This document shows positions 1 to 6,138 of a DNA stretch of 7,123 bases, in pieces. Below the pieces are notes generated by a model. That model saw only the letters and a list, made by a program, of their open reading frames with translations, had not been told where the DNA came from and ran no database searches. Source of the DNA: an uncultured Clostridia bacterium (GTDB lineage Bacteria; Bacillota; Clostridia; Oscillospirales; Oscillospiraceae); contig CAMWQV010000098.1 of assembly GCA_947176425.1 (NCBI GenBank), positions 1 through 7,123 on the forward strand, in the 5' to 3' direction. A program made the translations under genes and the position numbers. Every line of letters begins with the position of its first letter. Within the stretch, counting starts at the first letter, position 1.

Positions 1-825
1 GGTTCCACAATCACCAGCCTGAACGTCAACACAAAGAGCACCGTGCAGTTAGGGCTTGCGGCATCTTACCACCACCGCAATCTTGAAATTTTCCCGTCAG
101 ATTATACTTGGACGGTAGATCCGGCATTGGGTACGATTGATGAAAACGGCCTGCTGACCGTCCTGAAAACAGAGGGGACCGGTACAATTACCGCCACCCG
201 CGGCAGTTCTTCCGTATCCATTCCTCTAAAAGTAACAGCTGTCAGTCCTTTTGAGGATACAAAGGGACACTGGGCGGAGAAATACATGATCGACCTCTAC
301 GATCAGGGTATTTTAACAGGCGTTTCTTCGGGCGGAAAACTGTACGCCTATCCGGATAAAGGCGTGACACGCGCAGAATTTTCGGTGCTGCTGGCACGAT
401 ATATCGGCCTGGATACGTCCGAATACGCGAATGTCGAGACGCCGTTTACTGACCTGGACCCGGTAGAATCCTGGGCAGGGAATGCGGTCCGTGCGATGTA
501 CAGCATGGGAATTGTCAACGGCATAGAGAAAGGCGGGCATGTCGTTTTTGATCCCCGGGGGACGCTGACGCGGGCGCAGGCAGTGACCATGCTGGGACGC
601 CTCCTCGTTCAAGAGGAAACGGAGGACGCAGACCCGCTGCCCCGTATGGAGCTGACAGCCTTCGCCGACGCAGACACTGTTCCGGAGTATGCCCGCGAAC
701 ATTTTGAGGTATCGACAGCATTCGGTGCGATTGATGCCAACGCCAAAGGGGAGTTGGACCCCGGCGGCACCATGACCCGCGCCGTTATCAGCAAAGCCTT
801 GGCTGTTCTGGCGGAATCTTTCTAA
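1..825 (+). CDS. SLH-domain cell-surface protein, C-terminal part (5' end outside window)
   Basis: The reading frame is open from base 1, so the gene begins upstream; the GTG at 43 is internal. The visible 274 residues end in TAA at 823-825. Residues about 30-80 form an Ig-like/Big_2-type beta segment (YTWTVDPALGTIDENG). Three S-layer-homology repeats follow at about 82-136, 146-202 and 218-272, each with the TRA signature (TRAEF, TRAQA, TRAVI). SLH triplets usually anchor exported proteins non-covalently to pyruvylated secondary cell-wall polymers, so this is most likely the cell-wall anchor of a secreted protein. The third repeat is degenerate: the Trp of the HWAE motif is a Tyr (EYARE). 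The functional N-terminal domain is not visible. Similar Ig-plus-SLH tails occur on clostridial phosphodiester-glycosidase proteins, but that identity is only a guess. The gene converges on the nuclease gene at 884-1831. Confidence 0.9.
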   Translation, partial: GSTITSLNVNTKSTVQLGLAASYHHRNLEIFPSDYTWTVDPALGTIDENGLLTVLKTEGTGTITATRGSSSVSIPLKVTAVSPFEDTKGHWAEKYMIDLYDQGILTGVSSGGKLYAYPDKGVTRAEFSVLLARYIGLDTSEYANVETPFTDLDPVESWAGNAVRAMYSMGIVNGIEKGGHVVFDPRGTLTRAQAVTMLGRLLVQEETEDADPLPRMELTAFADADTVPEYAREHFEVSTAFGAIDANAKGELDPGGTMTRAVISKALAVLAESF

Positions 826-830
826 AAAGC

Positions 831-880
831 AAAAAATAGCGGCTCCGCACTATGTTTTTCCAGTGCGGGGCCGATTTTAA
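831..880. terminator. Bidirectional Rho-independent terminator between convergent genes
   Basis: A 12-bp stem (840-851 with 862-873, one G-T wobble) closes a 10-nt loop. On the plus strand it is followed by ATTTTAATA. On the minus strand it is followed by a T-rich run, the complement of the A-rich bases 824-837. It lies 14 bases after the SLH gene stop and 10 bases beyond the nuclease gene stop, so it probably ends both convergent transcripts. The T-tract is stronger in the minus direction. Confidence 0.8.
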
Positions 881-883
881 TAC

Positions 884-1831
884 TTATAGATGCTTATAGA
901 TTTTTTTATCCAGCGCGAAGACCCGTTTAGAGAACTGTCCGGGACGCATACTGTCCAAAGTCTCGGCATAAATTTCCATACGGCTGTCCAGCAGGTCGAA
1001 AAAAGCCACAAGCTCGCTTTCGGCGCACTGCGGACGGATCGCCGCGCCGAATTCCGGTTCGCCGTGGTGGGACAGCAGCATATGTTGGAGTAAAACGGAT
1101 TTTTCTTCCGGAACGTTCAGTTCCTTAGCGATAGCAGCAATTTCCTGTGCGCCGATGACCAAATGGCCCAGCAGCTGACCTTTCAGGGAGTAATCCGTCA
1201 CAAGTCCCAGATGGGAGATCACAAATTCGTCGCATTTAGCAAAATCATGTAAAAGCGTACCGGCCAGCAGCAAATCGCGGTCAATGACTTCCTCGTAGAT
1301 ATCCGCCAGGAAGTCAGCAGTCCGGAGCATGTTCAGGGTATGCATCAGCAGGCCGTGGAGAAAGCTGTGGTGTACACTTTTCCCGCCGGGGAGCATATAG
1401 AATTTTTCTCCGTACCGGTCCAGCATTTTTTGGCAGACCGCGTGATAATCCGGGTCCTCAATGGAACCGGCCAGCCGCAGCAGTTCCTGATAAGCGTCCT
1501 CCGCGTCCATAGGCGCGACGGGGACCAGGGAATCCAGACTGTAATGATCGTTGGCTTGGACGGTGCGGATACGGGAGACAGTGAACTGCATCGTACCGCG
1601 GAATTCGGATACGGTCCCCCGGACTTTGACGATGCTGCCTTCATCCGCGCCCCCCACCGGCCCGCTGTAGTCCCAGACTTTTGCCTCGATATTGCCGGTA
1701 CGGTCGGAAAGCACGGCGGCTAAAAACGGTTTTCCGGCCCCGGAAGTCCTTGAGACCGCACTTTTCAAAATATAGAATCCATCGATCTCATCGCCCAGTT
1801 CAAAATCGTCAATCAGCTTATTGTATTCCAT
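884..1831 (-). CDS. yhaM: YhaM-family 3'-5' exoribonuclease (OB-fold + HD domain)
   Basis: This 315-residue protein has the architecture and usual length of the YhaM/CBF1 family. Residues about 10-95 are an OB-fold nucleic-acid-binding domain (ELGDEIDGFYILKS, then an AKVWD-type strand). Residues about 150-285 are an HD phosphohydrolase domain with H164, the H195-D196 pair (LLHDFAK), H223 (GHL), H255-H256 (SHHGE) and D279/D282 as likely metal ligands. The family degrades RNA, and also single-stranded DNA, from the 3' end using divalent metal, in the cytoplasm. The ATG at 1829-1831 is chosen because homologous proteins start with this MEYNKLIDDFELGD-like segment. The frame stays open upstream for 65 more codons but would overlap comF. 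The gene is 52 bases downstream of the comF stop and probably co-transcribed. Its only good Shine-Dalgarno lies 29 bases from the ATG (see separate entry). Confidence 0.88.
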   Translation of the reverse strand: MEYNKLIDDFELGDEIDGFYILKSAVSRTSGAGKPFLAAVLSDRTGNIEAKVWDYSGPVGGADEGSIVKVRGTVSEFRGTMQFTVSRIRTVQANDHYSLDSLVPVAPMDAEDAYQELLRLAGSIEDPDYHAVCQKMLDRYGEKFYMLPGGKSVHHSFLHGLLMHTLNMLRTADFLADIYEEVIDRDLLLAGTLLHDFAKCDEFVISHLGLVTDYSLKGQLLGHLVIGAQEIAAIAKELNVPEEKSVLLQHMLLSHHGEPEFGAAIRPQCAESELVAFFDLLDSRMEIYAETLDSMRPGQFSKRVFALDKKIYKHL

Positions 1832-1866
1832 TATGCTCTGCACCGTTTGCGGCGGCGCGTCCTCCT
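1829..1866 (-). promoter_or_regulatory. Unusual ribosome binding site: hairpin between Shine-Dalgarno and ATG of the YhaM-type gene
   Basis: The Shine-Dalgarno AGGAGG is at 1861-1866 (minus strand) and the ATG at 1829-1831, a 29-base gap that is too long for normal initiation. The gap contains GCGCCG and CGGTGC, which can pair over six positions (one G-U) around the 7-base loop CCGCAAA. Folding this stem would leave about 10 unpaired bases (AC plus AGAGCATA) between Shine-Dalgarno and ATG. An in-frame GTG at 1841-1843 lies inside the stem, 17 bases from the Shine-Dalgarno, and is a less likely start. The pairing is seen in the sequence; its role in initiation is inferred. Confidence 0.5.
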
Positions 1867-1883
1867 GTTCTGTATTTATGCCT

Positions 1884-2582
1884 TCAGTATACCACAGATT
1901 CCCGCATAATGGAAGCCCCTCTTTCCCTGTGTCCGCCAGCCAGCGAGACGCATACAACACTTTTTGCGCCTGCGTCCAGAAGCGCCGCGGCACCGGCGGT
2001 AATTGTACTGCCGGTCGTGATGACATCGTCTACCAGCAGCAGACGGCGGCCCCGGATATGCGCGGGACGAAAGGGACGGTAGGCATTTTTGACATTCTCC
2101 CGCCGTTGGTCCGGATCGTTCAGAGTGGATTGAGGGAGGTTGCTGCGGGCCTTGCGGAGTGTGCGCAGCATAGGAAGACGGAGCGTTTTGGCGGCGGAAC
2201 GGGCCAGCAGCTGGGCCTGATCAAAACCCCGTTCTATACTGCGTTTGAAATGTACCGGTACAAACGTCACAGTGTCAAACGGTTCGGAAAAACAGGCCGC
2301 CGCATGTTCCGCGATATAACGTCCAAAAACTTCCGCGCGCCAGGATTTGCGGCCAAATTTCAGCGCGTGAATCCCGTCTTGGATCACGCCGTCATAATAA
2401 AACACCACCGCGCTGGGAAATCCGTTCAGGTCACTGACGCCGCCGTCCTTTTTATAAGGAAGTACGCTTTCACATGCCGCACAGACGCCGTTCCCGCTCT
2501 GTTCCATCAGACCGCCGCAGAACGCACAGCGCGGCGGAAAAAACAAGTCCAGCGCAGTATGTACCCATTCTTTCCCGTCCAT
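1884..2582 (-). CDS. comF: ComF family protein (phosphoribosyltransferase fold, ComFC-like)
   Basis: This 232-residue protein has the full ComF layout. An N-terminal zinc-finger-like group C19-x2-C22 and C34-x2-C37 follows the hydrophobic LDLFFPP stretch. The middle contains the conserved RGFDQAQLLA (118-127) and a Q-x-L-x7-R-x2-N pattern (QSTLNDPDQRRENV). The type I phosphoribosyltransferase loop LLLVDDVITTGST is at about 181-193. ComFC homologues act in DNA uptake during natural transformation, and outside competence the family is also tied to purine or DNA metabolism. The in-window role is not proven. The ATG at 2580-2582 is preferred over one eight codons upstream because AGGAGG lies 7 bases before it. 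The gene follows the XRE regulator by 34 bases and precedes the YhaM-type gene by 52 bases, suggesting one transcript. No comFA helicase is adjacent. Confidence 0.88.
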   Translation of the reverse strand: MDGKEWVHTALDLFFPPRCAFCGGLMEQSGNGVCAACESVLPYKKDGGVSDLNGFPSAVVFYYDGVIQDGIHALKFGRKSWRAEVFGRYIAEHAAACFSEPFDTVTFVPVHFKRSIERGFDQAQLLARSAAKTLRLPMLRTLRKARSNLPQSTLNDPDQRRENVKNAYRPFRPAHIRGRRLLLVDDVITTGSTITAGAAALLDAGAKSVVCVSLAGGHRERGASIMRESVVY

Positions 2583-2616
2583 CTTCCTGCCTCCTGTAAA
2601 AACCATATGTACTCTC

Positions 2617-2856
2617 TCATTTTTGTGTTTGCGTATCTAATGCCTGCTCGATTTCAATGATCAAATCATGCGGGGCAACATCCAAGGCATATGCGATTTT
2701 GAAAAGGGTGTTTAGGTTAGGACTGCGTAAGCCGCGCTCTATTTTGCTGTAATGTGTTCTGTCTAAATCGGCAAGCCCGCTTAATACTTCTTGAGATAAT
2801 CCTTTTGATTTACGAAAGTTTTGAATAACATGTCCGATCAAAATGGTATCAACCAC
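2617..2856 (-). CDS. Small XRE/Cro-family helix-turn-helix transcriptional regulator
   Basis: This 79-residue protein is almost entirely one HTH_3 domain. It begins IGHVIQNFRKSKGLSQEVLS, has the recognition-helix stretch TDLDRT-like DRTHYSKIERG (about 32-42), then RSPNLNTLFKIAYALDV, the usual five-helix Cro/C1 layout, and a short charged tail. The start is GTG at 2854-2856, supported by the Shine-Dalgarno-like AGGGGGT 6 bases upstream. No later in-frame start would keep helix 1. It probably binds DNA as a dimer. An inverted repeat directly upstream is a candidate site for self-regulation. It is the first gene of the XRE-comF-yhaM group. By eye the base composition is more AT-rich than the flanking genes, which could indicate separate acquisition. 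The regulated genes are unknown. Confidence 0.85.
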   Translation of the reverse strand: MVDTILIGHVIQNFRKSKGLSQEVLSGLADLDRTHYSKIERGLRSPNLNTLFKIAYALDVAPHDLIIEIEQALDTQTQK

Positions 2857-2866
2857 ACTGACACCC

Positions 2867-2887
2867 CCTGCTGACTATGATAGCAGG
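2867..2887. promoter_or_regulatory. Candidate operator dyad upstream of the XRE regulator
   Basis: A perfect interrupted palindrome, CCTGCT-N9-AGCAGG, sits 11 to 31 bases before the GTG start. It overlaps the Shine-Dalgarno side and a -10-like TATCAT (minus strand, 2877-2882). No convincing -35 is visible at the right distance. The position would let a small XRE dimer block its own transcription or translation. The dyad is seen; the binding is inferred. Confidence 0.35.
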
Positions 2888-2890
2888 CGA

Positions 2891-2926
2891 TATGAAAAAT
2901 TATGAGGCCGTTTGACCTCATAATTT
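2891..2926 (-). terminator. Rho-independent terminator of the blaI-M56 operon
   Basis: An 11-bp perfect stem (2916-2926 with 2897-2907) around an 8-base loop begins 5 bases past the M56 gene stop. In the minus direction the stem, which ends in AATT, runs into TTTTTCAT. The stem is AT-rich at its base and GC-containing near the loop, so termination may be partial. Some read-through into the XRE-comF-yhaM group is possible. Confidence 0.75.
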
Positions 2927-2930
2927 CTGT

Positions 2931-5744
2931 TCAATTTGCTTTGACGATCACGACATGACCCTCCACATTGGACAGATCGCCGCTGCCGGTGTGGAGAAAC
3001 AGGGTATATTCTCCGGGCTTGACAGGGTCTTTCCAGGTAATTGCGCCCGTTTTAATTTCCAGTTTCCCATTCTCGCGGGAATTAGAGACCATATTGTATG
3101 CCGGAGACGGCCTTTTATTCGTTCGCACGCTCCCTGAACGGGCAAAGCCGATATCCAGACGTTCTCCTGTTTCCACAGTCACGTTGTAAAAAACTTGGTC
3201 GCCTTCGGCAAATATATATGTACCCAGCCAGACAGTTTCTCCGCTTTTGACGCTGGCGATTGTAATGGGGATATCTGTTGCCCCGGTCCAAACAGTTTCT
3301 TCCTCCTGATCTTCGTCATCATTGATATTGCCCAGCAGCTTTTTTGCTTCCGCCTCGGTCATATACGCCGCGCCTGTAATTCTGTCGCTGCTGTCACGGA
3401 GTATCTTGACATTTACTGTTCCCTTTGGGTTCATATCCAATGTACAAAATGATTGATTCGCCCGGATGTCCAGAAAAACATTGACCAACTGGCCTTGATA
3501 GTAATAATTTCCACCATTTTTTGTCACGCCGGCAGTTTCGTATGCGGAGACAGTCTGCCGGTCCAGTTCTTCTTTCGCGCTGTCTTCTTCGTCCCAGTCC
3601 CAACTCCAATCATCGTCCTCTGTGTCATCCTCATCATCCGCGATCTTGCCGAACAGTTCTGCTGCCTCCGCCTCGGTCATATATGCCGCGCCTGTGATCC
3701 TGTCGCTGCTGTCGCGGAGTATCTTGACATTCACTGTCCCCTTTGGGTTCATGTCCAGCGTATAATAGGACGTATTCGGCCTGTGGTCCAGGAAAATATG
3801 CACGAGCTGGCCCTGATAATAATAATTTTTCCCATTTTTTGTGACGCCCACAGATTCGTATGCGGCGGCAATTTCCTGATCTAATTCAGCTTCTAATTTT
3901 TCTTTCTCCCGCTCCTGTCCCGACTCACTGAAAATCACAGACTGAAAATTGACCCTTCTGTCCGCCGCGGCCCGCGCCTGCCAGGACGCCAATGCCTCTT
4001 GGCTCATATGACCGCACAGGACAGAGAAAAAGGCAATATTTCCATCCGCATAAACCTTTTCCGCGAGAGCCGCAAACAGCGGACTGTCCGCGTCCAGCTG
4101 TTGGAGCGCGACGGAGAAAAACGCGATTTGTCCGTCGTCAACAATTTTTTCCAAAAACGCTTTCCGTGCGTCCTGGTCCAGCGCCGCAAACGCTGTACCG
4201 AACTGCGGCAGCTGTCCGTTTTTGTAGTATGTCTCCGCGGAATCCGCAGGCACAACGCGATTGCCTGTACTGATTCCCTTCTTTGGATAGGCATAGTTGT
4301 CATAGTAACGAAAACTTTGCCGTCCCTGTGCCAAAATAGGCGCGATTGACCGTCCGGAGACATTTTTTCCCGCGGTCTGGATATCGTAATCCCGCAGAGT
4401 GATATTATAGATATCCGCGTTTTCCGCAACGCCGAACATGCCGATTATTTTCGCGTTGGGGTCCGTCATGGTAAGTCCTCTGATTTCAAAACCATTTCCG
4501 TTGTAACTGCCGGTAAAAGGATGCTCTTCTGTCCCGATGGGAATCCATTCTGCTGAAGACAGGTCGATATCCGCCTGCTGCATGTAGTTCTTGTCCAAAC
4601 CATACGCGCCGGTCCCGATTGCCCGGAGCTGTGCCTCAGTAAACACCAGATAATATGTGGTTCCGCGGAACTCCAATGTCTCCATCGCGCCGTTCGTATT
4701 GCTGTTGGTCAAATTTTCCGGCATTTTGAGCGTCGTTTTTCCGGAAACCGGTGATGCCGCTCCCGCTGCCGCAGCCCCCATAAGCAGAAGTGCCGCCAGG
4801 AAAACGGACAGAACAGTAATAGATTTTCTTTTGAAATTCATAATCGCTTCCAGCCTTTCTTTTAACAATTCGCCGCTCTCGCTGAGTGTAACTGACGCGG
4901 AAGTGCTTCGATAGCTTCCCCCGGTTGCGTGAAGCAGCGTGTCTCCATAAGCGCGGCGGCCTTGCCCGTCCAAGTCCCGAATGACCGCCTCATCGCAGGA
5001 CAGCTCACAGGCCCGTTCAATTTCCCGGCCCATCAGCCAGACCAGCGGGTTAAACCAATGGACACAGACAGTCAGCTGTACCAGCCATTTATAGAGAATA
5101 TCCCACCGCTTGCAGTGGGTCAGTTCGTGCTGGATTGTGTACTGAAAATCTGCTTCCGGCAATTCGGCGGTGGGAAGTATGACGCGGGGATGGAGCAGTC
5201 CCAGCAGCAGCGGCGAGGAAATCAGCCGGTTCCTATACAGCTCTACAGGACGTGTGACGCCAATCTGTTCCCCAATCTGTGCAAGCCCGTCCAGCAGAAC
5301 GATATCCGCTATTTCTTCCTGTCCCGCACGGACGTATTTCTCAAAACTCTGATAAATTGTTATCTTTCGGATTAGAAGAATCAAAGCGATTCCCAGCCAG
5401 ACCATCCATAGATACTGTACCATATTTTCTGCTGTCAAAGATTCTTTCTGCGTAAATTCCTCCGATTTCTCCACGGCGGAGGGTAGGGGAATCGTGCTGT
5501 GATGTTCCGGAAAAGGAACCGCCGCCTGAACGATGACCTGCTCCCTCTCCTGGAACAGCGTACCCATCAGGTTCGTTTCCGGCGCAAACGGCAGCAGCAG
5601 ACGGGCAATTACGACAAGCCAGATGTAATATTGCCACTGTTTGCTGACCCGGTTTTTATACAGAGGCTTGACCGCCAGCAAAACCAGAATCAGCAGCGTC
5701 CCGGACAGTGACAGAGATACCGTTACTTTCAGCAGTGCGTTCAT
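2931..5744 (-). CDS. BlaR1/MecR1-like M56 zinc metalloprotease sensor with a novel multi-domain C-terminal extension
   Basis: This 937-residue membrane protein has a standard M56 half at residues 1 to about 330. Membrane segments lie near 4-26, 38-54, 108-127 and 309-328, with an outer loop of about 55 residues between the second and third. The zinc motif HELTH is at 206-210, and a downstream ERACELSCDE stretch supplies the third ligand. In known systems the protease domain faces the cytoplasm and inactivates a BlaI-type repressor after an outer domain binds ligand. Here residues 331-937, predicted outside, show no obvious serine sensor domain (no clear SxxK with a later KTG). Instead there is a GLUG-like segment (about 395-455), three FFSV/FQSV repeats (about 515-605), two 80-residue copies (620-699, 726-805) joined by an acidic Trp linker, and a beta-rich domain (about 820-937). 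The ATG at 5742-5744 overlaps the blaI TGA by one base; a GTG one codon earlier is possible. The ligand is unknown. Confidence 0.9.
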   Translation of the reverse strand: MNALLKVTVSLSLSGTLLILVLLAVKPLYKNRVSKQWQYYIWLVVIARLLLPFAPETNLMGTLFQEREQVIVQAAVPFPEHHSTIPLPSAVEKSEEFTQKESLTAENMVQYLWMVWLGIALILLIRKITIYQSFEKYVRAGQEEIADIVLLDGLAQIGEQIGVTRPVELYRNRLISSPLLLGLLHPRVILPTAELPEADFQYTIQHELTHCKRWDILYKWLVQLTVCVHWFNPLVWLMGREIERACELSCDEAVIRDLDGQGRRAYGDTLLHATGGSYRSTSASVTLSESGELLKERLEAIMNFKRKSITVLSVFLAALLLMGAAAAGAASPVSGKTTLKMPENLTNSNTNGAMETLEFRGTTYYLVFTEAQLRAIGTGAYGLDKNYMQQADIDLSSAEWIPIGTEEHPFTGSYNGNGFEIRGLTMTDPNAKIIGMFGVAENADIYNITLRDYDIQTAGKNVSGRSIAPILAQGRQSFRYYDNYAYPKKGISTGNRVVPADSAETYYKNGQLPQFGTAFAALDQDARKAFLEKIVDDGQIAFFSVALQQLDADSPLFAALAEKVYADGNIAFFSVLCGHMSQEALASWQARAAADRRVNFQSVIFSESGQEREKEKLEAELDQEIAAAYESVGVTKNGKNYYYQGQLVHIFLDHRPNTSYYTLDMNPKGTVNVKILRDSSDRITGAAYMTEAEAAELFGKIADDEDDTEDDDWSWDWDEEDSAKEELDRQTVSAYETAGVTKNGGNYYYQGQLVNVFLDIRANQSFCTLDMNPKGTVNVKILRDSSDRITGAAYMTEAEAKKLLGNINDDEDQEEETVWTGATDIPITIASVKSGETVWLGTYIFAEGDQVFYNVTVETGERLDIGFARSGSVRTNKRPSPAYNMVSNSRENGKLEIKTGAITWKDPVKPGEYTLFLHTGSGDLSNVEGHVVIVKAN
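3330..3569 (-). repeat. Second (distal) copy of the 80-residue duplicated domain in the M56 protein
   Basis: This encodes residues 726-805, starting ELDRQ and containing VTKNG-NYYYQGQLV and LDMNPKGTVNVKILRDSSDR. It matches the copy at 3648-3887 with a constant 318-base offset. A 33-residue run (from TLDMNPKG to MTEAEA) is identical between copies. This copy has more A/T at the synonymous differences. An acidic DDEDQEEE stretch follows it, echoing the linker after the first copy. Confidence 0.9.
3648..3887 (-). repeat. First (proximal) copy of the 80-residue duplicated domain in the M56 protein
   Basis: This encodes residues 620-699, starting ELDQE and containing VTKNG-NYYYQGQLV followed by IFLD and the LDMNPKGTVNVKILRDSSDR core. 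A charged, probably helical lead-in (EREKEKLEAELDQ) precedes it. The domain family is not recognised. The dense Tyr and alternating hydrophobic pattern suggests a small beta-rich fold exposed outside the cell. Confidence 0.9.
3927..4202 (-). repeat. Three FFSV-type repeats of about 30 residues in the M56 protein
   Basis: Residues about 515-605 hold three related units. Their hallmarks are DDGQIAFFSV (FFSV at 542-545), ADGNIAFFSV (572-575) and the diverged DRRVNFQSV (600-603), spaced 30 and 28 residues apart. Each is preceded by an amphipathic helix such as FLEKIV or LAEKVY, giving a helix-loop-helix rhythm like an alpha-solenoid. The fold and role are inferred, and no named family is claimed. 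Confidence 0.75.
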
Positions 5745-6118
5745 CACGGTTTGCCTCTTTCCCAGAACTGTTTCAGGTCCTGATAGTCCGCTTCTGAAAG
5801 CATATCCTGCTGAATCAGTGTGGAGACCAGCCCCTTCGCACTGCCCTCATAGAGCTTGTTCAGAAGCGTTTGGGTCTGCGCGGCCTGATACTCGGCTTCG
5901 CTGGCAAGCGCGGTATACTCGTTTCTCCGGCCAATCTTGTTGGTTTTCAGCAGTCCCTTGTCCGCCAGCCGTGACAGCAGCGTGATGACTGTATTTTTCT
6001 GCCATGTACAGCCCCTTCGCGACAGTTCCTCCATAATCTGTGCATACCGGGCCTGGCCTCCGCTGGCCCATACAATTTTCATCAGTTCCAGCTCGGAATC
6101 AGAAATTTGTTGAATCAT
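5744..6118 (-). CDS. blaI: BlaI/MecI/CopY-family transcriptional repressor
   Basis: This 124-residue protein is the usual length for BlaI/MecI. Residues 1-70 form the winged helix: ISDSELELMKIVWASG, then the signature WQKNTVITLLSRLADKGLL (39-57) with the recognition helix, then a wing ending RRNEYTAL. The C-terminal part (about 75-120) is the helical dimerisation arm (LLNKLYEGSAKGLVSTLIQQ). Aligned by eye with staphylococcal BlaI, which is cut between N101 and F102, the equivalent bond would be near T100-L101, so M56-dependent inactivation is plausible. The start ATG at 6116-6118 follows AAAGGAGG by 6 bases. It is the first gene of a two-gene operon and its TGA overlaps the ATG of the M56 gene, implying translational coupling. 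The specific target genes, beta-lactam or otherwise, cannot be told from this window. Confidence 0.92.
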   Translation of the reverse strand: MIQQISDSELELMKIVWASGGQARYAQIMEELSRRGCTWQKNTVITLLSRLADKGLLKTNKIGRRNEYTALASEAEYQAAQTQTLLNKLYEGSAKGLVSTLIQQDMLSEADYQDLKQFWERGKP

Positions 6119-6138
6119 AACGCCCCTCCTTTAGACGA

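Noticed and set aside
1832..2026. 65-codon upstream extension of the YhaM-type reading frame
   Set aside because: It overlaps the end of comF in another frame, lacks YhaM family similarity, and begins with no Shine-Dalgarno-supported start.
2583..2606. Eight-codon longer start for the ComF protein
   Set aside because: The upstream ATG has only a weak GAGAGAG-like sequence before it, while the ATG at 2582 has AGGAGG at ideal spacing and begins at the normal family N-terminus.
1821..2660. Long plus-strand open frame of 279 codons
   Set aside because: It lies antisense to comF, whose domains and Shine-Dalgarno are convincing. Its translation is rich in Arg/His/Cys with no recognisable motif, typical of a mirror frame.
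2900..2905. -35 box for the XRE regulator
   Set aside because: The sequence 17 bases upstream of the TATCAT match is TCATAA, only a poor fit to TTGACA, and it lies in the terminator stem. No promoter is claimed.
3453..3884. Plus-strand 143-codon frame across the duplicated region
   Set aside because: It is antisense to the M56 gene. Its own internal repetition merely mirrors the domain duplication on the coding strand.
3330..3887. CRISPR-like or mobile direct repeats
   Set aside because: There are only two copies, both in frame inside one coding sequence with synonymous differences. This is a protein domain duplication.
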